Of a stretch of 64,000 bases of DNA, positions 18,562 through 28,444 are shown piece by piece (the stretch's first letter is position 1; each line of letters starts with the position of its first letter). The stretch spans positions 930,001 to 994,000 of the forward strand of contig NZ_CP072643.1 in assembly GCF_018304765.1 (NCBI RefSeq), written 5' to 3'. Source of the DNA: Chloracidobacterium sp. N (GTDB taxonomy: Bacteria; Acidobacteriota; Blastocatellia; Chloracidobacteriales; Chloracidobacteriaceae). The position numbers and the translations under genes are program-made. The notes beneath the pieces were generated by a model, which was not told the DNA's origin, made no database searches, and worked only from the letters and a program-made list of their open reading frames with translations.

Positions 18562-19890
18562 ATGGAGACCCTGGCGTTACCGAAACTCGACCTGTCACCC
18601 TACGTCCGGGCGCTTGACTGGCTGCCGTCGGTGGAAGTCCGGGGGCGCGTGACGGAACTGGTCGGCCTGCTGGTACGGGCATCCGTGCCGGGCGCCCGCG
18701 TGGAAGAGCTGTGCCTGATTCGGTCGCCGCACCGGGCGCATGACCTCAAGGCCGAGGTCGTCGGGTTCCGGGGATCGGAAATCATCCTCATGCCCTTGGG
18801 CGAGTTGCAGGATGTCGCCATGGGGGCGGAGGTCATCTCGACCGGCGGCTCCCTCAAGGTCCGGGTGGGCGACAGTCTGCTGGGGCGGGTGCTCGACGGC
18901 CTGGGCGAGCCGATGGACGGCAAGGGGCCGATTCCGAATGCCGTGGAGGTGTCCGTCACGGCGCGCCCACCGGACCCGATGAAGCGCCAGCGCGTGACCA
19001 GGCGGTTTATGACTGGCGTCCGCGCCATAGACGCCACCCTGACGGTTGGCGAAGGCCAGCGTGTCGGCGTCTTTGCGGCGGCTGGCGTGGGGAAATCCAC
19101 CCTGCTCGGCATGCTGGCGCGCAATACCGAAGCCGAAGTCAACGTCATCGCGCTCATCGGCGAACGTGGCCGTGAAGTGCGCGACTTCCTCGAACATGAC
19201 CTCGGACCCGAAGGTCTCAAACGCTCGGTCATCGTGGTTGCCACTTCAAACGAGCCATCGCTGGTGCGCCTCAAGGCCGCGCACGTGGCCACGGCCATTG
19301 CCGAATACTTCCGCGACCAAGGCAAAAAGGTGCTGCTGATGATGGATTCCGTGACGCGCTTTGCGCGCGCGCTGCGCGAAGTTGGTCTCGCCACGGGGGA
19401 GCCGCCGGCACGCGCCGGCTTTCCGCCTTCGGTGTTCAGCGAGTTGCCCAAGCTGCTCGAACGGACGGGCAATTCCCAGCGCGGCTCGATCACGGCCTTC
19501 TATACCGTTCTGGTCGAAGGCGACGACATGACGGAACCCATTGCCGACGAAACCCGCTCGATTCTCGACGGGCATATCATTCTCTCGCGGGCGCTGGCGG
19601 CGGCCGGGCATTATCCGGCGATTGATGTACGGCACTCGGTGTCGCGCGTCATGACGGCCGTGGCCGACAAGGACCACATCGCCAAGGCCATGAAACTGCG
19701 CGACATCCTCGACGCCTACGAGTCGCAGAAGGACCTCATTCTCATCGGGGCCTACAAAAGCGGCAAGGACAAGCGCACCGACTACGCCATTTCCAAAATT
19801 GACGCCGTCAACCAGTTTTTGCGCCAGCCTACGAGCGAGAAAGCCGATTTCCAGGACACGCTCAACCGCCTGACGAAGCTGGTTTCCTGA
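18562..19890 (+). CDS. FliI/SctN-type (type III export) ATPase, no other export genes nearby
   Basis: This 442-residue rotary ATPase relative has Walker [10 protein letters not shown] (172-180), [39 protein letters not shown] and [16 protein letters not shown]. These features place it among flagellar FliI and injectisome SctN ATPases rather than F1-beta. No other flagellar or secretion gene lies in the window, so which machine it serves cannot be told. The ATG at 18562 is chosen because the conserved N-terminal beta-barrel begins soon after; the frame is open upstream to 18433. It is divergent from the POT gene. Confidence 0.88.
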   Translation: METLALPKLDLSPYVRALDWLPSVEVRGRVTELVGLLVRASVPGARVEELCLIRSPHRAHDLKAEVVGFRGSEIILMPLGELQDVAMGAEVISTGGSLKVRVGDSLLGRVLDGLGEPMDGKGPIPNAVEVSVTARPPDPMKRQRVTRRFMTGVRAIDATLTVGEGQRVGVFAAAGVGKSTLLGMLARNTEAEVNVIALIGERGREVRDFLEHDLGPEGLKRSVIVVATSNEPSLVRLKAAHVATAIAEYFRDQGKKVLLMMDSVTRFARALREVGLATGEPPARAGFPPSVFSELPKLLERTGNSQRGSITAFYTVLVEGDDMTEPIADETRSILDGHIILSRALAAAGHYPAIDVRHSVSRVMTAVADKDHIAKAMKLRDILDAYESQKDLILIGAYKSGKDKRTDYAISKIDAVNQFLRQPTSEKADFQDTLNRLTKLVS

Positions 19891-19911
19891 CGCAGAAAGG
19901 GCGCGCCCGGC

Positions 19912-20787
19912 CTACGGAACATCGGCCAGAAAGCGGCACGTTGCGTCCACGACGGCTTCAAACTGATCGTGGTGAACCCAGTGGCCGGCGTCGGGGATTT
20001 CGACGTACTGCATCCGCTCGATCATCTGAAGCTGCGGACTCTGGGCCAGATTGGCTGCCCAGCTTTTCGCGCCCCGGATGCACAGTACCGGGCATTTCAC
20101 GGCCGCAAAGAGTTCCCTGGCCAGTTCGGTCGGCAGTCCCAGCGGCGGCAGGTTGCGCAGGTAGGGATCGAACTTCCAGATGAGGCTGCCGTCGGCCGTA
20201 CGGTTCGTGCCGTAGCGCGTCAGGTGCGCGGCCATGGCGTCGGAAAGATGCGGGTTGGCTTCCTTCATCCGGGCGGTGGCTTCCTCGATGGAGGCATAGC
20301 GGCGCGGCGTCCGGCTTTCGGCCGCCAGCACCCGTTCTGCCCAGGTGCGCAGCCGTTCCGTGTAGGTCTTCGTCCTGGTTGCCGGGGGCGGGCCCCAGCC
20401 TTCGATGTTGACGACGGCCGCAACCCGTTCGGGAAACGCGCCGGCGTAGTGCATGGCCACAATGCCGCCCAGCGAGTGCCCGACGATGGCCGCCGGAAAC
20501 CGCTGCACGACACCGCCGAAGGCCACCAGGTCGAGCATGAACTCCGGGAAAGCGTACATCGCACCTTCCACCCACGCACTGTCGCCATGACCGCGCAGGT
20601 CAAGGGCATAAACGTGGTACTCACGGCGGAACTCCCGCGCAAAGTCATCCCAGCTTCGCGCGTGATCCTGTGTGCCGTGAACGAGGATGAGGGGCGGGCG
20701 GTCGTCGGGCCCGCCGTAGTCCCAGTAGTGCAGCTTGAGCCGGTGCGAGTGGAAGTAGTGTGACGATGGGTTCAAAGGTTGTTCCAT
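19912..20787 (-). CDS. Alpha/beta hydrolase
   Basis: The 291-residue protein has the oxyanion motif ILVHGTQDHARSW, the nucleophile elbow VGHSLGG and a C-terminal DAGHWVHHDQ with the catalytic His. Soluble, no signal peptide. It starts ten bases after the S9 peptidase stop and is likely co-transcribed with it. Substrate unknown. Confidence 0.88.
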   Translation of the reverse strand: MEQPLNPSSHYFHSHRLKLHYWDYGGPDDRPPLILVHGTQDHARSWDDFAREFRREYHVYALDLRGHGDSAWVEGAMYAFPEFMLDLVAFGGVVQRFPAAIVGHSLGGIVAMHYAGAFPERVAAVVNIEGWGPPPATRTKTYTERLRTWAERVLAAESRTPRRYASIEEATARMKEANPHLSDAMAAHLTRYGTNRTADGSLIWKFDPYLRNLPPLGLPTELARELFAAVKCPVLCIRGAKSWAANLAQSPQLQMIERMQYVEIPDAGHWVHHDQFEAVVDATCRFLADVP

Positions 20788-20797
20788 GGATGTTGCG

Positions 20798-23308
20798 TCA
20801 GCGCTGTTCCGGCTGGCCGGAACGGGTCCCGGCCGGTTTCGTTTCGGCTTCCAGCGGTTTGGCCGCCTTGACGTGCTCTTCCAGCCAGGTGTGCGTTTCC
20901 CAGAGCATGTGCAGGATGGATTCGCGCGCCCGGTAGCCATGGCGTTCGTGAGGCAGCATCACCAGCCGTACTGTCCCGCCAAGGCCCTTGATGGCCTGAA
21001 ACAGCCGTTCGCTCTGGATGGGGAAGGTGCCGGAGTTGTCGTCGGCTTCGCCGTGAATCAGCAGCAGCGGGTCGCGTATCTGGTCGGCGTAGTTGAACGG
21101 CGACATGCGCTGATACACCTCGCGGGCCTGCCAGTAGGTACGCTCTTCAGCCTGAAAGCCAAAGGGGGTGAGCGTCCGGTTGTAGGCGCCGCTGCGGGCA
21201 ATCCCGGCGCGGAACAGCCGCGAGTGGGCCAGCAGGTTGGCCGTCATGAACGCCCCGTAGGAGTGGCCACCGATGGCGACGCGGTTGGGGTCGGCGACAC
21301 CGCGCCGGACACACTCATCAATGGCTGCCTTGGCCGAGGCTACGAGCTGCTCGATGTAGGTGTCATTCGGTTCGCGACCGCCTTCGCCCACGATGGGGAA
21401 GGAAGGGTCATCGAGAACGGCATACCCCTGCGTCAGCAGGAAAAGTGGCCCCCAGTAGCTGACACGGACGAACCGGTAGGGTGATCCCTGTACCTGGCTG
21501 GCGGCCGTGGCGCTGACGAATTCCTGTGGGTAGGCCCACATCATCAGCGGCAGCGGGCCGTCCCGCTTGGGATCGTAGCCGGGTGGCAGGTACAGCGTGG
21601 CCGTCAGATCAACGCCGTCGGCCCGTTTGTAGCGGATTTGCTCTTTCTGGATGCCGATAAGCTGCGGCGTCGGGTGGGGGAAGTCCGTGAGCGCCGTCAT
21701 CCGGCCTGTCTCCATGTCCCGGATGAAGTAGTTGGGCGGCGCGGTTGGCGACTCGCGCGTGAGCAGAACGCGCGTGGCGGCCGGGTCAAGCAGGGCTACG
21801 GGGTTTTCATAGTAGGGCGGTTCTGACCGCCACAGCCGTGTTGTCTGGCCTGTGGCCACCTCGAAGCGGTCCAGAAACGGGCGGTCGCCTTCCGGCGAAG
21901 CGCCTTCGCCGGTCAGGTAGAGCGTCCTGCCGCCATCGGGCGAAAGCAGGCGGGGTGTGCCGTTGGGTGCTGTGGCTGTAAGAAAGTTGCCGGGGTCGCC
22001 ATAGCGGTCTTCGGTTGAACGTTCAAACACAAGCGTCGGTGCCGCATCGGGCGTATCCGGCTGGAATCGCCAGGTACGGCGCAGGCGCGTCTTGCGCCAG
22101 CCTTCGTAGGCAATGGCCAACTGTCCGCTGTGCCACTGGACGGCCAGAAAGCGGTAGGCAAAGCCGAGGCTGGGAGTCGGTGTGCCGGCAAATGGCGCGG
22201 ACAGGAAAAAGAGACGGTCCCGAATGTCAGCCTTGACGGCTGGGTTGCCTTCGTCTTGGGCTTCCACCCAGACGAGCGTGGCCGGAGCGTCGCTGCGCCA
22301 CTGTACGTTGCGGGGGCCTTTGGCGACAGCGTCAAAGCTCGTCGGGATGTCATCCCGCAGCGGCAGGTCGGCAACTTCGCGGACAACGTTCCCGTTTTCG
22401 TCCCAGACCTGAATCCGGTTGGGGAAATAGTTTGCCGGCAGGGTGTAAGAATAGGGGCGGTGCAGTATCTGCACCAGGAAATACTGCCCGTTGGGTGAGG
22501 GCGCAGCGCTCTGGAAAACGGCCGGGGCGCCGATGGGTTTGGTACGGCCGTTCAGGTCAACCCGGACAAGCTGGGACGTAAGATAGTAGTCAAACAGCGT
22601 TTCGTCGTAGGGATTGCGCAGCAGGTCCTGGAAGGTACGGGCGGCCGTGACCCGTCCGCGGTTTTCCTGCACGATGGGTCCGTCCGGCGCGGCTGGCGGT
22701 GATGGCGGTGCACCGCGCTTGGCCGGTACGGTTCGGCACAGCAGCGCCTGGCTGTTGGGAAGCCACTGGAAGGGGCGTCCGGCAATGGCGTTGAGCTGGA
22801 AATCACCCAGCCGGCGCACGGCGGCCTGTTCGACATCGAGCAGCCACAGTTCGACGCGGTCGGGCGTCGTGTGGGTCAACGCCAGGAAGCGTTCGTCCGG
22901 CGACCAACTGAGGTCGCTCAGGCGTGCCGGGTTGGGAAGTCCGGTCACAGGGCGTTTCGTCCCGTCCGTCAGGCGCACCAGCGTGAGTCCGGTCAGGTAG
23001 GACGGTTGGCTGGGGCCGTTGGTCTTTGGGTTGAAGCGGATACCGCCCAGGCGGAGTTCGGGCTGGGCGACTTCGGCAATGGGCGGCAGGGTGGGGCGGT
23101 CGGCCAGCAGCAGCCAGTTCCGTTGCGGACTCAGCAGGGCCGCGGGCGGCAGGGGGGCGTCCACCAGGTCGGCAATGGCTTTGGGCGGCGTGCGGTAGGG
23201 TGTTTCGGCCGGCGTGGAAGCCAGACCGAATCCAGCCAGCCAGCCAAGGAGCAGGAGTGCGCCGATGCAGGCGCGGGAGGGAGTCCGTTTGGGAACCATA
23301 GGCAGCAT
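20798..23308 (-). CDS. Exported S9 family (prolyl oligopeptidase-like) peptidase
   Basis: About 836 residues. A signal peptide (ACIGALLLLGWLAGFGLA) precedes a beta-propeller region and a C-terminal alpha/beta hydrolase domain. Catalytic residues are visible as Ser in GGHSYGAFM, Asp in HGEADDNSG and His in HERHGYRARE. The spacing resembles glutamyl endopeptidase/S9D-type enzymes. The start is not certain: 23308 is used, 23299 is also plausible, and the frame is open to 23356, which would overlap the upstream VOC gene. It probably degrades peptides in the periplasm. Confidence 0.88.
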   Translation of the reverse strand: MLPMVPKRTPSRACIGALLLLGWLAGFGLASTPAETPYRTPPKAIADLVDAPLPPAALLSPQRNWLLLADRPTLPPIAEVAQPELRLGGIRFNPKTNGPSQPSYLTGLTLVRLTDGTKRPVTGLPNPARLSDLSWSPDERFLALTHTTPDRVELWLLDVEQAAVRRLGDFQLNAIAGRPFQWLPNSQALLCRTVPAKRGAPPSPPAAPDGPIVQENRGRVTAARTFQDLLRNPYDETLFDYYLTSQLVRVDLNGRTKPIGAPAVFQSAAPSPNGQYFLVQILHRPYSYTLPANYFPNRIQVWDENGNVVREVADLPLRDDIPTSFDAVAKGPRNVQWRSDAPATLVWVEAQDEGNPAVKADIRDRLFFLSAPFAGTPTPSLGFAYRFLAVQWHSGQLAIAYEGWRKTRLRRTWRFQPDTPDAAPTLVFERSTEDRYGDPGNFLTATAPNGTPRLLSPDGGRTLYLTGEGASPEGDRPFLDRFEVATGQTTRLWRSEPPYYENPVALLDPAATRVLLTRESPTAPPNYFIRDMETGRMTALTDFPHPTPQLIGIQKEQIRYKRADGVDLTATLYLPPGYDPKRDGPLPLMMWAYPQEFVSATAASQVQGSPYRFVRVSYWGPLFLLTQGYAVLDDPSFPIVGEGGREPNDTYIEQLVASAKAAIDECVRRGVADPNRVAIGGHSYGAFMTANLLAHSRLFRAGIARSGAYNRTLTPFGFQAEERTYWQAREVYQRMSPFNYADQIRDPLLLIHGEADDNSGTFPIQSERLFQAIKGLGGTVRLVMLPHERHGYRARESILHMLWETHTWLEEHVKAAKPLEAETKPAGTRSGQPEQR

Positions 23309-23336
23309 CAGCAGGTTGTGGTCGTTGGGGGGTGGC

Positions 23337-23768
23337 TTAGGCGTCGCCGATGTCATTCAGTTCGGGACACCCGAACACGGCTTCGGCGTTGGTGTAGTGC
23401 TTGAACTCCAGCAGGTTGCCCGACGGGTCTTCCAGAAAGAACGTCCGGTGTTCGGTCGGCTCGCCGGGAAAGCGGACGCGCGGGGGATGGCGAAAGCGCA
23501 GGTCGTGCGCCCTGGCGCGTGCGGCAACGTCGGCCCAGGCGGTCTCGGTGGGAAACACCATGCCGAAGTGACGCGGGTAGATACCGGTTTGTGGTGGCGG
23601 CGGCTCGGAGACGAGATGGGCGACGAGCTGGTGTCCGAAGAAGTTGAGAATCAGCGCCCGCTCTGAGGCCCGGCCCGGAGTGCAGCCAAGACCTTCGACA
23701 TAAAAACGGCGGGTTGCTCCAAGGTCAGTTACGGGAAATGCCAGGTGAAAGCAGGGTGCGTTCAGCAT
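23337..23768 (-). CDS. VOC (glyoxalase/dioxygenase-fold) family protein
   Basis: The 143-residue protein has two beta-alpha-beta-beta-beta units. Likely metal ligands are the His of CFHLAFPV, the His of PRHFGMVF and the Glu of NLLEFKHY. This pattern is common in small dioxygenase-like VOC proteins of unknown substrate. ATG 23768 is chosen because the conserved fold begins immediately. It leads the S9 peptidase and hydrolase genes on the minus strand. Confidence 0.85.
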   Translation of the reverse strand: MLNAPCFHLAFPVTDLGATRRFYVEGLGCTPGRASERALILNFFGHQLVAHLVSEPPPPQTGIYPRHFGMVFPTETAWADVAARARAHDLRFRHPPRVRFPGEPTEHRTFFLEDPSGNLLEFKHYTNAEAVFGCPELNDIGDA

Positions 23769-23952
23769 AGGCCGTATTGGGACAGGTCTTTGGAAGAGTC
23801 TCTGCCGCCTGCCCAAGAGGGCGTTTTCATCCGGCGGCGCTGGTCATCTTAAGCCGCGCGCCAAAGGCGAGACAACCGGGATGGTCGGGAAGGGGGTACA
23901 AACCGGCTGTGGCGTACGACATCGCATCTGGCATCCTGGCGCAATGCCGTTT

Positions 23953-24522
23953 TCAGGCCGTGATGCCCAGCACCAGCACCGGGATGTCAATGTTGGAGAC
24001 GCCACGGGTCTCCAGGTCCCAGACAAACTGCTCAAAATAGGAAACACCGGTTGACATTTTGTCAGCAAAAGTTTTGACGGGTACGATTTCAATACCTGCG
24101 TCTATCACATTCGACTTGTGAAAAATAGTCATTTTCGCACACACATTGTACACCATGAAAGCGTATTTGCCGAATTGAACCTCTACACCGAGACGATTTT
24201 TTACAAAATCAATTTCGCGGAATGCACTCTTTGGTTGTTCTGCAGGGTGAAAGTTTTCTGTGTAGTATTTACTGGAATATGTACATTTTATTCTATGCCT
24301 TTTCCAATTTTGCCTTGCAAACTCTTCTGTGAATGCTTTATTCAGTTCTTTTGGATTGTAGAGCTTTCTTCCAGACATTGTTTTTTCCCTGCTGATTTTC
24401 GTTCTGCACCTTTCGCTGTCTATGCTGCGGATGATATTTTTGATTTCGCTGAATTCCAGAGTGTATTCGCTTTCGACAACTTCTTTGCCATTATTGAACG
24501 AGTAAATGCCTGCAATGTTCAT
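23953..24522 (-). CDS. Type II restriction endonuclease, BstYI/BglII family
   Basis: This 189-residue protein matches the BglII/BstYI family. IDFVKNR followed by GVEVQFGKY gives the catalytic Asp105, Glu114 and Gln116 of the unusual ExQ active site. SIDSERCRTK, IFHKSN and DAGIEIVPVK also fit BstYI-type enzymes as I remember them. Those enzymes cut sites containing GATC (BstYI: RGATCY), so a GATC-containing target is likely. Its ATG overlaps the stop of the methyltransferase gene (ATGA at 24519-24522). The DNA is clearly AT-richer than the flanks, suggesting horizontal transfer. Confidence 0.85.
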   Translation of the reverse strand: MNIAGIYSFNNGKEVVESEYTLEFSEIKNIIRSIDSERCRTKISREKTMSGRKLYNPKELNKAFTEEFARQNWKRHRIKCTYSSKYYTENFHPAEQPKSAFREIDFVKNRLGVEVQFGKYAFMVYNVCAKMTIFHKSNVIDAGIEIVPVKTFADKMSTGVSYFEQFVWDLETRGVSNIDIPVLVLGITA

Positions 24523-25508
24523 TCAGCTTTGTCCTGACTTTCTATAGTGTCAATCTGCAACTTTTCCTTCCATTCCTCTGGAACCTGCGACACCTTCTCT
24601 CTCCCCGTCGGCTGATGAACCGGCTTGCCTATTGGGCGATACCCAAGGGTGCCGTTGAAATAGTCGGACAGGCGCCGGCGGGCAATTTCAACGTAGGTGG
24701 CTTCTTTGTCGCATCCTGCAGCCCGCCGGCCGTGCCTGACAGCCGCCACCAGTGCTGAGCCAACGCCCATGTAGGGGTCAAAAACCCAATCCCACTCGTT
24801 GGTCAGTGCCAGTACGCAGCGTTCGGCGAGTTCAATGGGAAACTGGCAGGGATGGATGGTCTTTTCAGGATGATTGGATTTCACATTGGGAATGTCCCAT
24901 ACTGCGGCTTCCCAGTCCTGGATGAGTATCTCCCAGACATCGGATGGGTTTTTACCAAGGGGATTGCCTGATGGCTTTCCCCTGTTTGGTCCCTTGAAGT
25001 GACGTTTTCCCGGATATTTTGAGGGAACACGAACGGAGTCGAGATTGAATATGTAGTCATCTGACTTGGTAAACCATAGTATTGTTTCATACCGACCAGA
25101 AAAACGTTTGGAGGAATGCAGTCCATGTCCAAACGTCCATATTATCCGATTGCGCAACTTCATTCTAAACTTTTTGAAAATGGGATAATAGAAAATATCC
25201 AATGGATAGATTTCTCCATCTTCCACGAAGTTACCAACCTGCCAGCATATACTCCCGTTTGGTTTCAGTATCCTGCAAAGCTCCGAAATCAGACTGGATT
25301 GGGTTTCCAGATAGTCACTTATCGTTGTGCGGTTTTCGTAGATTTTTCCAAGATTGTATGGCGGGGAAGTGATAATGAGTGTGATGGATTCATCTGGAAT
25401 CTGTGCCACAAAGTCCGCCACATCGCCATTGAAAGCTACGATTTCAGCTTCCTGATGAAAAGTGGCTTCAATTGATTTGACCGGGTGAAACAAAGGCAGG
25501 CTGCTCAT
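24519..25508 (-). CDS. Type II DNA methyltransferase (probable N4-cytosine), partner of BstYI-like nuclease
   Basis: The 329-residue beta-class methyltransferase has catalytic TSPPYN (47-52) first and the SAM-binding DPYMGVGSALVAAV later. SPPY is typical of N4-cytosine enzymes, which fits the modification used by BglII-type systems. The start at 25508 (MSSLPLF) is chosen because the frame upstream lacks conserved sequence. The nuclease gene is translationally coupled behind it. Composition is AT-rich relative to the chromosome. Confidence 0.9.
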   Translation of the reverse strand: MSSLPLFHPVKSIEATFHQEAEIVAFNGDVADFVAQIPDESITLIITSPPYNLGKIYENRTTISDYLETQSSLISELCRILKPNGSICWQVGNFVEDGEIYPLDIFYYPIFKKFRMKLRNRIIWTFGHGLHSSKRFSGRYETILWFTKSDDYIFNLDSVRVPSKYPGKRHFKGPNRGKPSGNPLGKNPSDVWEILIQDWEAAVWDIPNVKSNHPEKTIHPCQFPIELAERCVLALTNEWDWVFDPYMGVGSALVAAVRHGRRAAGCDKEATYVEIARRRLSDYFNGTLGYRPIGKPVHQPTGREKVSQVPEEWKEKLQIDTIESQDKAE

Positions 25509-25616
25509 GATGGACTTCTTTGAATCCAAAGCACTTCCAAAGGCAAAGCGTTTGTGAACTTCCCTCAAGTCACCGGGCAGGATTCCTGATCGGTGAAGAA
25601 ACGGCAATGGCAGCTT

Positions 25617-27212
25617 TCAGTTCCCGTTCCCGTGCTGGTTGGCGGGCGGCGTGGCCGTCCGCCGTGGGGAGCGTGGCGCTGTCGGCTGGGGGCGCAAAAG
25701 CAACAACCGCGCGCCATGTGGCGGTACGAGCGCGGCAAACACCTGGTCAAACGTCCCGACATCACGCCGCTGCCACACATCCCGTACAGTACAGCGCCCG
25801 CGCAATCCCAGGTCACGCCAGTTCGCTGTGACCGTCTGCGTGTCGTTGCTGCGGTTGAACAACCCGACCGCCAGACGGCCGTCAGCCAGCGGACGCGCCC
25901 AGACTTCCGTTCCATCCTGTGCTGTATCGCGCCGGGTGGCTGGTACGCCCAACTCGTCCTGGTCAATGCCAATGACTTCGGGATTCGTCAGCAGCCGCCG
26001 GGTGAACTCATCCAGCCGGGTCAGATCACAACCCAGGATGAGCGGGGCTGCCAGCAGCGCCCACAACGTCATGTGCGTAATCTGTTCGTCCGGCGTCAGG
26101 CGCGTCGGACGGGTCTTTTCCCCCCACCCGACAACCCCCAGCACAAGCATGTCCGGGTCATTCCAGCCGCCGGGCCCGGCAAACCGTGCCAGCGGCGAGT
26201 GTCGAAACCCAATCTCCGCGACGCTTTGCCACGTGTCCTCGATGTCGCCCGTCGTCCGCCAGAGGTTGCCGCCAATGTCGGGTTGGCGCGCCCACGTCCA
26301 CACCTCGCCCATGCCGTATTGACAGATGGCATAAACGATGTCGCGGTCGGTTTTGTCGAGTGCCGTCCGCATCACGATGTATGGCTGCTGCAGTGCCTCC
26401 GGTGTCTTCTGCCGCGCAATGCCCTCGTACGAACACCAGTCATGCTTGAGGTAATCCACGCCCCAACTGGCATACAGCCGGGCGTCAGCTTCCTCGTGCC
26501 GCCAACTGCCGACATAACGCCCACAGGTAAACGGCCCCGGCGAGGTGTACATCCCGAAAAGCAGGCCCCTGGCATGCAGCCAGTCGCCAAGGGCTTTCAT
26601 GTCCGGGAACCGTTCGTTGGGCTGCATGACGCCCTCCGGCGTACGGCGGCCCTGCCAGCCATCGTCAATGCAGACGTAGCGGTAGCCATGAGCTGCCAGC
26701 CCGGTCCGTTCAAGGGCTTCGGCGGCGGCGCGCACCTTTTCGTCCGAAACCTGCGTGCCCCAGACGTTCCACGAGTTCCAGCCCATGGGCGGCGTCAGCG
26801 CCAGTTTGTTCCGGCCGGCGACAATGCGCAGCGTGGCCCGCGCCGTGCCGTAGCGGTTGCGCAAGGTCATCGAAACCGGCGTCACGCCTTCTTTTTCCAC
26901 CCGGCCGCGGATGACACCTGTGGCGGCATCGAAGGTCAAGCCGGGCGGCAGATTGGTGACGGTGCAGGTCAGCGGGGCGGCGCCGGTTACGGGCAGGCGG
27001 TAGATGAACTCGCGCCCCGGCGTCGTGCCCACCACGCGGGGGCCGTTGAGGCGTGGCGTCGGTTCGTCGTTGGCCGCGATGTCCGGGTAGCTCGGTTCGG
27101 CCGGAGGCTCTTCCGGGAGGGCGGACACCGGACGGGCCGCCCGCGCCGCATGGACAACCGGCCACGGCATGGCTGTCAGGGCAAGCAACAGCACGCTGAT
27201 GAGAAACCGCAT
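25617..27212 (-). CDS. Exported GH27 family glycosidase (alpha-galactosidase-like)
   Basis: About 531 residues. Signal peptide, an N-terminal putative Ig/He_PIG module (LPPGLTFDAATGVIRG), then a GH27 barrel: TPPMGWNSWN, CIDDGWQG, DYLKHDWCSY with the likely nucleophile Asp, and TGDIEDTW with the acid/base Asp. A C-terminal beta domain ends in a low-complexity tail. It should remove terminal alpha-galactosyl or related sugars outside the cytoplasm. The ATG at 27212 gives the signal peptide. The gene sits between two restriction-modification systems but has normal high GC. Confidence 0.9.
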   Translation of the reverse strand: MRFLISVLLLALTAMPWPVVHAARAARPVSALPEEPPAEPSYPDIAANDEPTPRLNGPRVVGTTPGREFIYRLPVTGAAPLTCTVTNLPPGLTFDAATGVIRGRVEKEGVTPVSMTLRNRYGTARATLRIVAGRNKLALTPPMGWNSWNVWGTQVSDEKVRAAAEALERTGLAAHGYRYVCIDDGWQGRRTPEGVMQPNERFPDMKALGDWLHARGLLFGMYTSPGPFTCGRYVGSWRHEEADARLYASWGVDYLKHDWCSYEGIARQKTPEALQQPYIVMRTALDKTDRDIVYAICQYGMGEVWTWARQPDIGGNLWRTTGDIEDTWQSVAEIGFRHSPLARFAGPGGWNDPDMLVLGVVGWGEKTRPTRLTPDEQITHMTLWALLAAPLILGCDLTRLDEFTRRLLTNPEVIGIDQDELGVPATRRDTAQDGTEVWARPLADGRLAVGLFNRSNDTQTVTANWRDLGLRGRCTVRDVWQRRDVGTFDQVFAALVPPHGARLLLLRPQPTAPRSPRRTATPPANQHGNGN

Positions 27213-27467
27213 TGCAGGCAAAATCCTTCACCTCGCCAGAAAAATCCCCACCAGCCGGGACTTTACCGCTTCGGGACACCGCGGCCAATTTGTTGAGTCC
27301 GGGATACTTGGTGCTGTGGACAGGGGGCCGGCGCAGCGTCCAATGTCTGACCTGCCCCGGATTGTGCTACCAATTCCGCCGGCGTTTCTGAAAACTCCCG
27401 GAAACGGAACACGGCGAAAGATGCAGGAAACCGAACCTGCTGTATGAAAGCCAGTGTGCCGGGGTTC

Positions 27468-27490
27468 GTTCTGTGAACAGCCATGAACAG
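27468..27490. promoter_or_regulatory. Possible operator: GTTC-TGT-GAAC palindrome and GAACAG direct repeat
   Basis: The palindrome GTTCTGTGAAC (27468-27478) overlaps a direct repeat GAACAG at 27475 and 27485, ten bases apart, ending ten bases before the methyltransferase start. Position and symmetry suggest a binding site for a regulator of this restriction system. No controller gene is seen in the window. Confidence 0.3.
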
Positions 27491-27499
27491 GTAATCTGA

Positions 27500-28444
27500 A
27501 TGACTGCGGAACAGCTTGGACAACGCTACGCCGGCGACTGTGCGTATCAGTCTGTGGGAAACTCCGTGGTAATTCACGCCGACTGCCTGGAGTGGATGCG
27601 TCGCGTGCCGGGCGAATGTTTCCATGCCATCGTCACCGATCCGCCATACGGGCTGAAAGAGTATGACCCGGAACAGTTGGCCAAACGCTCAAACGGTCAC
27701 GGCGGTATCTGGCGCATCCCACCTTCCTTTGATGGGCACACCCGATCACCGCTCCCGCGCTTCACGGCCCTGAACGGGAAGGAGCGGGAACAAATCGAAG
27801 TGTATTTTCAGGAGTGGGCAATGCTTGCCCTGCGGGTCCTGTACCCAGGCGGGCATCTTTTTCTTGCCTCCAATGTTTTTCTGTCGCAAACCGTTTTTGC
27901 GGCTCTGGTCCGCGCCGGCCTGGAGTTTCGGGGGCAGGTCATCCGGTTGGTGAGAACCCTGCGGGGCGGGGACAAGCCCAAAAATGCCGAAGAGGAGTTT
28001 CCCGATGTCTGTTCCATGCCGCGTGGGTGTTACGAACCCTGGGGCATCTTCCGCAAGCCACTACCTAAAGGCATGACCGTCAGCGAGTGCCTGCGACAGT
28101 TTCAGACCGGCGGCTTGCGGCGCAAGCCCGATGGCAATCCTTTCGAGGACGTCATTGAAAGTGAACGCACGCCACGAAAAGAACGGATGCTGGCCAATCA
28201 TCCGAGCCTGAAACCGCAATCTTTTCTGCGCCAGCTTGTGTATGCTTCTTTGCCGCTTGGCGAAGGCATTCTTCTTGACCCTTTTATGGGTTCAGGCTCC
28301 ACGATTGCGGCTGCCGAGGCAGTTGGGTATTCTGCCCTCGGTATCGAGAAAAACCCGGATTACTACCACTTAAGCCTGACGTCCATACCGGCTTTATCGG
28401 CACTTGACGTCAAGGAAAATCAAATGTCTCTTCAGTTGCCCTAA
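27500..28444 (+). CDS. DNA methyltransferase of a second restriction-modification system
   Basis: The 314-residue beta-class methyltransferase has catalytic TDPPYG (46-51) and SAM-binding LDPFMGSGSTIAAAEAVG near the C terminus. DPPY usually marks N6-adenine enzymes, though N4-cytosine is possible. The stop codon overlaps the stop of the convergent gene at 28441. This tail-to-tail layout with a putative nuclease suggests a type II pair. Confidence 0.88.
   Translation: MTAEQLGQRYAGDCAYQSVGNSVVIHADCLEWMRRVPGECFHAIVTDPPYGLKEYDPEQLAKRSNGHGGIWRIPPSFDGHTRSPLPRFTALNGKEREQIEVYFQEWAMLALRVLYPGGHLFLASNVFLSQTVFAALVRAGLEFRGQVIRLVRTLRGGDKPKNAEEEFPDVCSMPRGCYEPWGIFRKPLPKGMTVSECLRQFQTGGLRRKPDGNPFEDVIESERTPRKERMLANHPSLKPQSFLRQLVYASLPLGEGILLDPFMGSGSTIAAAEAVGYSALGIEKNPDYYHLSLTSIPALSALDVKENQMSLQLP

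Noticed and set aside
25593-27296. 567-codon plus-strand open frame
   Set aside because: Antisense to the GH27 glycosidase, which has clear catalytic motifs; the frame has none.
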